From CAZSDW01 sp964605705 (GTDB taxonomy: Bacteria > Fidelibacterota > UBA2242), in the NCBI GenBank assembly GCA_964605705.1, contig CAZSDW010000042.1:1-22676 (forward strand): 22,676 nt of DNA, read 5' to 3'. This document shows positions 1 through 6,497 of this stretch, piece after piece; within the stretch, counting starts at the first letter, position 1, and the number at the start of each line of letters is the position of its first letter. A program made the position numbers and the translations under genes. The notes under the pieces are model-generated. The model was not told the DNA's origin. It worked only from the letters and a program-made list of their open reading frames with translations, and ran no database searches.

Positions 1-12
1 GGACGCACTAAC

Positions 13-52
13 CGGGCGTAGTTTATCCCGCCAACGGCGGGGCTACACCCCG
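13..52. repeat. GC-rich nested stem-loop element
   Basis: Three nested complementary arms are visible: CGGG (13-16) with CCCG (49-52), GTAG (18-21) with CTAC (43-46), and CCCGCC (27-32) with GGCGGG (36-41) around an AAC loop. The element is far more GC-rich than the AT-rich DNA that follows it (53-250). No T-tract follows, so it is not a classical intrinsic terminator on the + strand. It could be the 3' end of an upstream transcript or a dispersed palindromic (REP-like) repeat; copy number cannot be judged from this window. Confidence 0.5.
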
Positions 53-182
53 AAACTTATATATAATTCAAAATTAGTGATGAAGAAATTAGAATAATTT
101 GAGTTATAATAATTCTGTGAAAAAGCCTGCTAAGTTATTTTAGCGTAAAGATAAAGTCAAGCCTAAAAAACCGGACCTGAAG

Positions 183-211
183 TTGACAAATAATATAAAA
201 AAGTGTATCTT
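183..211 (+). promoter_or_regulatory. Putative sigma-70-type promoter of the sigma factor gene
   Basis: A perfect -35 hexamer TTGACA (183-188) is followed after 17 bp by TATCTT (206-211). The DNA around it is very AT-rich. Transcription would begin near 218, giving a leader of about 35 nt before the sigma factor start. No operator-like palindrome is visible here. The rest of 53-250 holds no gene that I can support. Confidence 0.55.
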
Positions 212-253
212 AAAATAAACTATGAGTCGTTACTACAAACATAGGCTGAATGA

Positions 254-1111
254 ATGAGTCAGAAAGCTGGACGAATGGCATCCGATTCAAACAGAGCATT
301 AAGTAAGTATTTGGAGGAAATCGGGAAATACAGTCCACTAACTCCGAATGAAGAAATCGAACTCGCCCAAGGAATCAAACGAGGTGAGCGGGATGCCTTG
401 AAGAAATTGACCGAATGCAATCTCCGTTTTGTTGTGAGTGTTGCTAAAGATTACCAGGGACAGGGATTGCCACTGACTGATCTGATTAATGAGGGAAATC
501 TGGGATTGATCAAAGCCGCAGAACGGTTCGACGAAACCAGGGGCTTTAAATTTATTTCTTACGCGGTCTGGTGGATCAGACAGTCAATTCTTCAGGCACT
601 CGCGGAACACTCCCGGATTGTACGCTTGCCATTAAACCGGGTTGGTACAATTGGGAAAATAACCAAGGAAGCCGAAATCCTGGAACAGCAGTACGAGCGG
701 GCACCCCGGCAGGATGAAATTGCCAGTGGACTCGATATGCATACCTATGAGGTTTCTGATGCAATCCGAATCTCCAGAAGACATCACTCCCTGAATGCAC
801 CTTTTCGGGATGGCGAGCGGAACTCACTGATCGATGTCATCAGTGATGACGCCCAACCGATGCCGGATTATCGACTGATGGGTGAATCTCTCAAACAGGA
901 AATCCGGGACGCGTTGAGGACTCTGAAAGATCGTGAAAGCGAAGTCATTAAAATGTATTTCGGGATCGATCGGGAATATGCATTGACCCTGAATGAAATT
1001 GGAGAAATATTCAGTCTTACGCGTGAACGGGTTCGCCAGATTAAGGAAAAAGCGATTCGCCGGCTGCGGCATAAATCGCGCAGTAAAAAATTACGAACAT
1101 ATTTGGGTTAG
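254..1111 (+). CDS. RNA polymerase sigma-70 factor, RpoD/SigA-like (no region 1.1)
   Basis: Directs RNA polymerase to promoters of the TTGACA/TATAAT class in the cytoplasm. The 285-residue protein has region 1.2 (about residues 15-50), region 2 with the NLRFVVSVAKDYQGQGLPL and DLINEGNLGLIKAAERFD blocks (57-95), the promoter-melting part of region 2 with FISYAVWWIRQSI (100-112), region 3 (about 130-190), and region 4 with a TLNEIGEIFSLTRERVRQI helix-turn-helix (about 245-263). It lacks region 1.1 and the non-conserved insert, as do the short primary sigma factors of Bacteroidota and relatives, so it may be the housekeeping factor; a second copy elsewhere cannot be excluded. The ATG at 254 has only a weak AGG upstream, and the ATG at 275 is a possible alternative start. 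It is a single-gene unit with its own promoter. Confidence 0.93.
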   Translation: MSQKAGRMASDSNRALSKYLEEIGKYSPLTPNEEIELAQGIKRGERDALKKLTECNLRFVVSVAKDYQGQGLPLTDLINEGNLGLIKAAERFDETRGFKFISYAVWWIRQSILQALAEHSRIVRLPLNRVGTIGKITKEAEILEQQYERAPRQDEIASGLDMHTYEVSDAIRISRRHHSLNAPFRDGERNSLIDVISDDAQPMPDYRLMGESLKQEIRDALRTLKDRESEVIKMYFGIDREYALTLNEIGEIFSLTRERVRQIKEKAIRRLRHKSRSKKLRTYLG

Positions 1112-1220
1112 TTATATAATCCGCTTGCAAAATGGAGTGATTCAGGTCATTGAAAAATGCCGGGAACAAGCAAAATTATCCTGGCATAATACCTGGCTTC
1201 AGGAAAATTAATTACTGTAA

Positions 1221-1249
1221 TTGAAAAGAATCCAGATTATTGATAAATT
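1221..1249 (+). promoter_or_regulatory. Putative promoter for the phosphohexomutase gene
   Basis: TTGAAA (1221-1226) and TAAATT (1244-1249) are separated by 17 bp. If used, transcription would start near 1256, right at the base of the 1255-1278 hairpin, so the hairpin would sit at the extreme 5' end of the mRNA. This is a pattern match only. Confidence 0.35.
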
Positions 1250-1254
1250 GCCAG

Positions 1255-1284
1255 CCCACCTTCATTATGAATGGTGGGTTTAAT
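1255..1284 (+). terminator. Stem-loop between the sigma factor and the mutase gene
   Basis: CCCACC (1255-1260) pairs with GGTGGG (1273-1278), extended by TTCAT/ATGAA across a small bulge, and is followed by TTTAAT. It resembles a weak intrinsic terminator for the sigma factor transcript. It also covers the upstream in-frame ATG at 1271, which argues that this codon is not the mutase start. Confidence 0.5.
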
Positions 1285-1300
1285 ATTAATTGGAGTAGCT

Positions 1301-2656
1301 ATGTTGATTGAAAGTTTGTCGGGTGTTCGGGGCTTTGAAACGGAATTGGACCGGGATTTTATCAGTGCTTATGCCTGGGCTTTTGCGGGATTTTGCAAAG
1401 GTCAGAAAATACTGGTTGGTCGCGATACCCGGCAGAGTGGCATTCAGATTAAATCAATCCTGCTGGAAGCTCTGAAAAATGCCGGAAAGACGGTGGTCGA
1501 TCTGGGTATTTGTCCAACACCCACTGTCCAATTTGCCGTAGAAGATCAGGAAGCGTCTGGTGGAATTGTCATTACCGCAAGTCATAATCCTTTACCCTGG
1601 AACGGTCTGAAATTTATCGGCTCCGATGGAATGTTTCTGGACGCTGGTGAAATGAAATTCCTTCAGAAACGCCGGATTGAACTCTCCGATAGATACCAGG
1701 ATTTTGAAAAGAAAAAAGGCATTCTGGAATCCTATGAAACCATCGTGGATGATCATATTGAATCGGTGTTAGCGTTGCCCTATCTGGATCGTATGAAAAT
1801 TAAAAAAGCCGCTTTTAATGTGGTGGTTGACGCGGTAAATGGTGCGGCTTATCGGGCGGTTCCGGCACTGTTGCGCCGGCTTGGTTGTAACGTGATTGAA
1901 CTGAACTGTCATCACGATCAGCCCTTTCCCCGCAGCCCGGAGCCATTGCCGGAAAATCTGGTGGAGCTGAACGCCACGGTCTTGGCAAATCAGGCTGATC
2001 TCGGTCTGGCAATTGATCCAGATGGCGATCGGCTTGCGATTGTGTCGAATCTCGGGAAACCTATTTCGGAAGAATATACCTTGGTTTTAGCTGAAAAGCT
2101 TGTCTTATCGAAGTTCACGAATATGAACCAAAAAGTAGTCACCAATCTTTCAACAACCATGGCAGTCGATGATGTGGCGAAAAAGTACGGCGCAACCGTA
2201 TTCCGAACGGCTATCGGCGAGATTAATGTCGCCAAAAAAATGCGGGACATTGATGCCGCAATCGGTGGTGAAGGCAATGGCGGGGTCCTGCTGCCCGAGG
2301 CGCATCTCGGACGCGACTCCCTGGTGGCGGCTGCGTTGGTGATGCAACTTCTTGCCGAAGAGGCAAAACCGCTTTCGGAGTTGATGGAGGAATTGCCGCA
2401 ATATGTCATGATCAAAAAGAAGGTCCAGCGCGGAAATTTACAGCTGAAAGATCTGATTGAGGATTTGAAAAAGTTAGCAAAACCACTTGAGTTCGACCTT
2501 CAGGATGGTATTAAATTCATCTGGAGCGATCGCTGGGTTCATATGCGCCCGTCGAATACGGAGCCGATTATCCGAATTTACGCTGAGGCTCCGACACTGG
2601 AAGAGGTCGAAAAAACGGCAGAACCATTCGTGAATTTTTTCGAGAACCGTCTATAA
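1301..2656 (+). CDS. Phosphohexomutase-superfamily enzyme (GlmM / phosphomannomutase / phosphopentomutase-like)
   Basis: Alpha-D-phosphohexomutase family enzymes move phosphate between C1 and C6 (or C5 of pentoses) of a sugar through a phosphoserine. From the ATG at 1301 the protein has 451 residues, the usual length. Visible are the TASHNP active-site loop with the phosphoserine at S94, the Mg2+ loop DPDGDR (239-244), the sugar-binding loop GGEGNGG (322-328) and the phosphate-binding loop RPSNTEPIIRI (416-426). GGEGNGG is closer to GlmM-like and archaeal-type members than to classical GGExSGH phosphomannomutases, so the substrate is unclear. I chose 1301 because GGAG lies 5-10 bases upstream, whereas the in-frame ATG at 1271 lies inside a hairpin. 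Possible roles are GlcN-6-P to GlcN-1-P for the envelope or, given the deoxyribose-phosphate operon next door, pentose-1-P to pentose-5-P. Confidence 0.9.
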   Translation: MLIESLSGVRGFETELDRDFISAYAWAFAGFCKGQKILVGRDTRQSGIQIKSILLEALKNAGKTVVDLGICPTPTVQFAVEDQEASGGIVITASHNPLPWNGLKFIGSDGMFLDAGEMKFLQKRRIELSDRYQDFEKKKGILESYETIVDDHIESVLALPYLDRMKIKKAAFNVVVDAVNGAAYRAVPALLRRLGCNVIELNCHHDQPFPRSPEPLPENLVELNATVLANQADLGLAIDPDGDRLAIVSNLGKPISEEYTLVLAEKLVLSKFTNMNQKVVTNLSTTMAVDDVAKKYGATVFRTAIGEINVAKKMRDIDAAIGGEGNGGVLLPEAHLGRDSLVAAALVMQLLAEEAKPLSELMEELPQYVMIKKKVQRGNLQLKDLIEDLKKLAKPLEFDLQDGIKFIWSDRWVHMRPSNTEPIIRIYAEAPTLEEVEKTAEPFVNFFENRL

Positions 2657-2706
2657 TTCATCAATAAATATTTTTTAAAAAAGTTGGATAAACCGTCAGA
2701 TTTTTC

Positions 2707-2735
2707 TTGACATGCCGAATTATGTTCTTTAAAAT
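2707..2735 (+). promoter_or_regulatory. Strong sigma-70-type promoter of the BMC operon
   Basis: A perfect TTGACA (2707-2712) is followed by exactly 17 bp and TAAAAT (2730-2735). Transcription would start around 2742, inside the first operator-like palindrome. It lies 40 bp before the regulator gene and is the only convincing promoter seen ahead of the microcompartment genes. Confidence 0.7.
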
Positions 2736-2770
2736 TGAACAGATGTTAATTATATATGAACAAATGTTCA
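2736..2770. promoter_or_regulatory. Tandem operator sites, probably for the SorC/DeoR-family regulator
   Basis: Two related palindromes are visible: TGAACAGATGTTAA (2736-2749, one arm imperfect) and TGAACAAATGTTCA (2757-2770, arms TGAACA/TGTTCA around AA). Their starts are 21 bp apart, two helical turns, so bound proteins would sit on the same DNA face. They begin directly after the -10 hexamer and end 4 bp before the regulator's ATG, a position suited to autorepression. The half-site resembles the ATTGAACA type known for Bacillus subtilis DeoR, another SorC-family protein. Binding is an inference. Confidence 0.65.
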
Positions 2771-2774
2771 GATT

Positions 2775-3725
2775 ATGAAAGATAAACAAATCCATACAAA
2801 TACACTTGTTGAAGCAGCCCGGCTTTATTACGAGCATAATTTAAGTCAGCTGCAGATTGCCCAGCGACTGGGGGTCTCCCGACCTGGTGTATCCCGGCTG
2901 TTACAACAGGCGCGGGACGAGGGAATTGTCAATATAAAAATTGTTGATCCTTCCGATTATGGAACCAATCTCGAAAACCAACTTTGTGAAAAATATAATC
3001 TTAAAAAAGTGATTGTTGTCCCGGACGTCAGTGACGATGCTCGAATTATTAAAAAAAATCTTGGATCGGCTGCAGCAGCATTACTGGATGATCTGTTTCA
3101 ATCGGGTACGATTTTAGGAGTGTCCTGGGGTAGCACAATGCTGGAGGTAGCGCGACATGTTACCAGGAAGCGGTTAAACGATTCTATTGTGGTACAATTA
3201 AACGGAGGAGTATCCCGGGCTGAATATGATACCCATGCCAGTGAAGTTGCGCAAAAAATCGGGCTTACCTGTGGCGCTATTCCTTACCTGCTTCCGTTGC
3301 CGGCAATCGTTGACCGTGTGGAAGTCAAAACGGCGATTATTTCCGACAAAAATATTGCATATACGCTAAAAATTGCCCGCAAAGCCGAAATTGCTGTTTT
3401 TACAATCGGTCTCTTTGATCATGATTCGGCTCTCGTCAAGTCAGATTATTTTGAAGCAGAAGAGGTAAATGCGCTGTTACAAAGGGGAGCGGTCGCTGAT
3501 ATTTGTTCCAGGATTATTGACTACAATGGAAATATATGTTCGCCGGAATTGAATTCCCGCACCATCGGGATTGACCTGGAAGAATTGTTAAAAAAAGAAT
3601 ATTCAATCGCCGTTGCCGGCGGAAAAGAGAAATTGCCTGCTATTCGAGGGGCGTTAGCCGGCAAATTATTTAATGTGTTGGTGACAGATGAATGGGTTGC
3701 CAATGAACTGTTACTGGACAATTAA
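2775..3725 (+). CDS. SorC/DeoR-family sugar-phosphate-responsive transcriptional regulator
   Basis: A cytoplasmic DNA-binding regulator of 316 residues, the normal size for SorC-family proteins (B. subtilis DeoR, CggR, LsrR). Residues about 20-45 form the helix-turn-helix (LSQLQIAQRLGVSRPGVSRLL), and residues about 60-316 form the sugar-phosphate-binding domain, which shares the fold of NagB-type isomerases; GVSWGSTMLEVA (about 115-126) and the late VAGGKEKLPAIRGAL stretch fit this domain. It is the first gene of the BMC operon, 12 bp before the RpiB-DeoC gene, and two palindromes overlap its transcription start. A deoxyribose-5-phosphate or pentose-phosphate effector is plausible, since B. 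subtilis DeoR responds to deoxyribose-5-P and DeoC follows here. No Shine-Dalgarno sequence is evident before the ATG, so translation may be weak. Confidence 0.9.
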   Translation: MKDKQIHTNTLVEAARLYYEHNLSQLQIAQRLGVSRPGVSRLLQQARDEGIVNIKIVDPSDYGTNLENQLCEKYNLKKVIVVPDVSDDARIIKKNLGSAAAALLDDLFQSGTILGVSWGSTMLEVARHVTRKRLNDSIVVQLNGGVSRAEYDTHASEVAQKIGLTCGAIPYLLPLPAIVDRVEVKTAIISDKNIAYTLKIARKAEIAVFTIGLFDHDSALVKSDYFEAEEVNALLQRGAVADICSRIIDYNGNICSPELNSRTIGIDLEELLKKEYSIAVAGGKEKLPAIRGALAGKLFNVLVTDEWVANELLLDN

Positions 3726-3737
3726 TAAAACGATATA

Positions 3738-5156
3738 ATGATGATACAGGAATTACAAAAAATAGTTGCGTTGGGTGCCGATCACGGCGGTTATCCATTG
3801 AAAGAAAAACTCAAAAGTTTTTTAGAGGACAATGGTTTTAAGATTCTGGATTGCGGAACGGACAGCACGGCGTCAGTAGATTATCCGAAATTTGCCTTCG
3901 CGGTCGCCCAGCGGGTTGCTTCAAAAAATGCCGGTTTTGGAATTGTGATTGACGGCGCAGGAATCGGGTCCTCCATGGTTGCCAATAAAGTCAAGGGAGT
4001 CCGGGCAGCGCTCTGTTATGATATCTCAACCGCGAAAAATGCCCGGGAACACAATGACGCAAATGTACTGACGCTGGGTGCCGGATTGATCGGTGAAGCC
4101 CTCGCACAGCAAATCGCGTTGACCTTTTTATCCAATGCCTGCACCGTTGAGCGTCATTTAAAACGGGTGGCGATGATCAATGAACTGGATAAAGATGAAG
4201 TGAATACAAAAATTTTCGATGCAAATTTTCAAGAGACCAGGGAGGAAAATTTGACAGATATATCCAATGAAGATCTTGTAAAAATAGCCGATCGGGTGAA
4301 CCAGCTGCTTCAGCAGCGAGATGTCTCAGTGTCCTCTTCCAATCCGGACCATAAAGATTCGGATATGGTCTGTACGTGTGGAATTACCGTTGAAAGAAAA
4401 CCTGAAACTATCCGGCAATTTCTGGATTTTGGTGTGCAGCGGCTGGGGTATCACGACGGAACCGGTTGTGATTGCGTGCCGGGCGACATTGCCCACTGTA
4501 TCGATCATACGATTTTGAGCCCGAATGCGACGGAAGCTGATATCAAGCGAATCTGTACGGAAGCCAGAGAATACAATTTTGCGACTGTCTGCATCAGTCC
4601 CAGTTTTGTGGCACTGGCAGCGAAAGAGTTAGCCGGATCACCAGTGAAGGTCTGTACCGTAGTTGGATTTCCTTCCGGAGCCCATCTGCCGGAAATCAAG
4701 GCGATGGAAACCCGCCAGGCGATTCGCGATGGTGCCAGAGAAATTGATATGGTGATCAATATTGGCGCTTTGAAAAGCGGAAATGATGAACTGGTGTATC
4801 GGGACATTCGGATGGTCTGTGAAGCCTGTGAAGACGGTGGCGCCATCAGTAAGGTCATCATCGAAGCTGCGCTGCTGACCGATGATGAAAAAGTTCGCGC
4901 CTGTGAACTGGCAAAAAAAGCGCGGGCGAATTTTGTCAAGACATCGACCGGCTTTGGTCCGCATGGTGCGACGGCTGAAGATGTTGCCCTGATGCGTAAA
5001 GTTGTCGGTTATTCCGGCATTGGCGTCAAAGCTGCCGGCGGAATCCGCTCCTATGAAGATGCCGAAAAAATGATCAAAGCCGGAGCGAACCGAATCGGCG
5101 CCAGTGCCAGTATAAAAATTGTCGGTGGTGCCAAAGCTATGACGGTATCAAATTAA
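3738..5156 (+). CDS. RpiB-DeoC fusion: sugar-phosphate isomerase domain plus deoxyribose-phosphate aldolase, BMC cargo
   Basis: A 472-residue two-domain enzyme. Residues about 8-150 are an RpiB/LacAB-type isomerase (GADHGGYPLK 13-22, VANKVKGVRAALCYD 81-95, REHNDANVLTLG 103-114). The position of the E. coli RpiB catalytic cysteine (CGTGIG) is Asp here (D72 in IDGAGIG), as in LacA-like proteins. Residues about 252-472 are deoxyribose-5-phosphate aldolase (DeoC), splitting deoxyribose-5-P into acetaldehyde and glyceraldehyde-3-P, with Schiff-base Lys401 in VKTSTGFG, Lys431 in GVKAAGGIR and Asp337 in EIDMVINIG. The linker (about 160-250) holds an amphipathic helix NEDLVKIADRVNQLLQQR (177-194), a candidate encapsulation peptide, and four cysteines as CTC (212-214) and CDC (244-246). 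It is the first enzyme gene before the shell genes, so it is probably the signature enzyme of the compartment. No clear Shine-Dalgarno precedes the tandem ATG codons. Confidence 0.92.
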   Translation: MMIQELQKIVALGADHGGYPLKEKLKSFLEDNGFKILDCGTDSTASVDYPKFAFAVAQRVASKNAGFGIVIDGAGIGSSMVANKVKGVRAALCYDISTAKNAREHNDANVLTLGAGLIGEALAQQIALTFLSNACTVERHLKRVAMINELDKDEVNTKIFDANFQETREENLTDISNEDLVKIADRVNQLLQQRDVSVSSSNPDHKDSDMVCTCGITVERKPETIRQFLDFGVQRLGYHDGTGCDCVPGDIAHCIDHTILSPNATEADIKRICTEAREYNFATVCISPSFVALAAKELAGSPVKVCTVVGFPSGAHLPEIKAMETRQAIRDGAREIDMVINIGALKSGNDELVYRDIRMVCEACEDGGAISKVIIEAALLTDDEKVRACELAKKARANFVKTSTGFGPHGATAEDVALMRKVVGYSGIGVKAAGGIRSYEDAEKMIKAGANRIGASASIKIVGGAKAMTVSN

Positions 5157-5178
5157 ATAATGATTAAAGGAGGGTAAA

Positions 5179-5802
5179 GTGGTTGACCTGCGAGCCTATG
5201 TATTTTTAGATAATTTACAACCGCAATATGCGGCTTACCTTGGCACGGTCGCCAAGGGATTTTTACCGATTGCCGGAATGGCATCATTGTATATTGAAAT
5301 TTCGCCCGGGATTGAAATCAATCGGATTACCGATATTGCATTGAAATCCACCAAAGTAACGCCGGGAATGCAGATTGTCGAGCGACTCTATGGAATGCTG
5401 GAAATTCATTCGGAATCCCAGGCAAATGTCCGCCAGGCGGGCGCTGCCATTCTGGATGCCCTTGAGTTAAAAGAAACCGATCGCTGGAAACCGAAGATTT
5501 ACTCCAAACAGGTCATCCGCCGGGTCGATGATTATCAAACCCAGCTGATCAACCGGATGCGCTTTGGTAACATGATTATTCCGGGACAGACGCTTTTTGT
5601 TATGGAAGTCGCGCCAGCCGCTTATGCCGCCTTAGCGGCTAATGAAGCCGAAAAAGCTGCGGAAATCAATATTCTGGACGTTCGCGCATTTGGAAGTTTT
5701 GGCAGAATTTACCTCGGCGGCGAGGAAAAAGATATTGATGTCGGCTGGCAAGCTGCCGTCAAAGCAATTGAAGATATCGAAGGAAAAGTTCAGGAAAAAT
5801 AA
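5179..5802 (+). CDS. BMC-T trimeric shell protein, double-stacking (CsoS1D-like) type
   Basis: A tandem-BMC-domain shell protein that would form pseudohexameric trimers in the facets of the microcompartment. The 207-residue sequence opens with DLRAYVFLDNLQPQYAAYLG and has the GFLPIAGMASLYIEISPG segment and a second-domain stretch GQTLFVMEVAPAAYAALAA. These match, from memory, the Haliangium ochraceum BMC-T2/T3 and CsoS1D group, in which two trimers stack around a gated central pore thought to admit larger metabolites such as cofactors. The GTG start at 5179 is supported by a strong AAAGGAGGG at 5166-5174, although the 4-nt spacing is short. It lies 22 bp after the fusion enzyme and leads the shell gene cluster. 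Confidence 0.9.
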   Translation: MVDLRAYVFLDNLQPQYAAYLGTVAKGFLPIAGMASLYIEISPGIEINRITDIALKSTKVTPGMQIVERLYGMLEIHSESQANVRQAGAAILDALELKETDRWKPKIYSKQVIRRVDDYQTQLINRMRFGNMIIPGQTLFVMEVAPAAYAALAANEAEKAAEINILDVRAFGSFGRIYLGGEEKDIDVGWQAAVKAIEDIEGKVQEK

Positions 5803-5834
5803 ACATTAATTAAAAATATCTGGAGGAAAGTAAA

Positions 5835-6131
5835 ATGGCAGATGCATTAGGAATGATCGAAACCAGAAGTTTTTCAGCAGTTGTTGAAGCCGCTGATGCA
5901 ATGGTAAAAGCAGCAAAAGTCGAGTTGGTTCAATATGAAAAGACCGGTGGCGGTTACGTGACCGCGGTGATTCGTGGTGATGTCGCTGCTGTCAAAGCCG
6001 CCTGTGATGCCGGCAGGGTCAGTGCTGCGCGTATCGGTGAAATTGTATCCGTACACGTAATTGCACGTCCGCATCAGAATGTTGATGAAATTTTACCGCT
6101 TGGACGTAAAGCCGACGCAAAAAAGAAATAA
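5835..6131 (+). CDS. BMC-H hexameric shell protein
   Basis: A single BMC-domain (Pfam BMC) protein of 98 residues, the normal length, expected to be the most abundant facet protein. The start is MADALGMIETRSFSAVVEAA, and the helix-pore loop is VQYEKTGGGYVT (32-43), with TGGG facing the hexamer pore. The sequence closely resembles, from memory, the BMC-H of the Haliangium ochraceum shell. The short basic tail KKK ends the protein. A strong GGAGG (5822-5826) sits 8 nt before the ATG, which fits high translation. It is the only BMC-H in the window, so unless others lie elsewhere the facets are made from one hexamer plus two trimer types. Confidence 0.95.
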   Translation: MADALGMIETRSFSAVVEAADAMVKAAKVELVQYEKTGGGYVTAVIRGDVAAVKAACDAGRVSAARIGEIVSVHVIARPHQNVDEILPLGRKADAKKK

Positions 6132-6146
6132 GAAACCGGAGGCAAT

Positions 6147-6446
6147 ATGATTCTTGCCAAAGTAACGGGTACGGTTGTTTCGACCCAGAAGGACCCGCAT
6201 CTTGAAGGATTGAAATTCCTGGTCTTGCAGCAGGTCGATCTTGATGGACAAACAAACAGCGGTTTTGTAATTGCTGCCGACGCTGTGGATGCTGGTGTGG
6301 GTGAATATGTTCTCTATGCTACCGGAAGTTCCGCCCGCCAGACTGAGCGGACTGATAAGAAACCCTGTGATGCGGTGGCGATGGCAATCGTCGATAACTG
6401 GGAAGTAAAGGGTGAGATAAGATACAAAAAAGGTCGTGACGATTAA
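6147..6446 (+). CDS. BMC-P pentameric vertex protein (EutN/CcmL family), copy 1
   Basis: EutN/CcmL-family proteins form pentamers that cap the 12 vertices of the icosahedral shell. The 99-residue protein has the family start MILAKVTGTVVSTQKDPHLE, the hydrophobic core KFLVLQQVDLDG, the FVIAADAVDAGVGEYVLYATGSSAR block (about 41-65) and the closing AVAMAIVDNWEV. A GGAGG sits just before the ATG (about 6138-6142). It follows BMC-H by 15 bp. Compared with copies 2 and 3 it has a longer, basic C-terminus (RYKKGRDD). Confidence 0.95.
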   Translation: MILAKVTGTVVSTQKDPHLEGLKFLVLQQVDLDGQTNSGFVIAADAVDAGVGEYVLYATGSSARQTERTDKKPCDAVAMAIVDNWEVKGEIRYKKGRDD

Positions 6447-6497
6447 TCAGTCTATCATTAGGAAATTATTGAGGATTATTTTTCAAGGAGAAAAATT

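Noticed and set aside
993..1211. 72-codon + frame overlapping the end of the sigma factor
   Set aside because: It mostly overlaps conserved region 4 in another frame, has no ribosome binding site and no recognisable sequence.
1271..1300. Upstream in-frame ATG giving a 10-residue longer phosphohexomutase
   Set aside because: It lies inside the 1255-1278 hairpin with no Shine-Dalgarno sequence, whereas the ATG at 1301 has GGAG at good spacing and the family's normal N-terminus (MLIESLSGVRGF).
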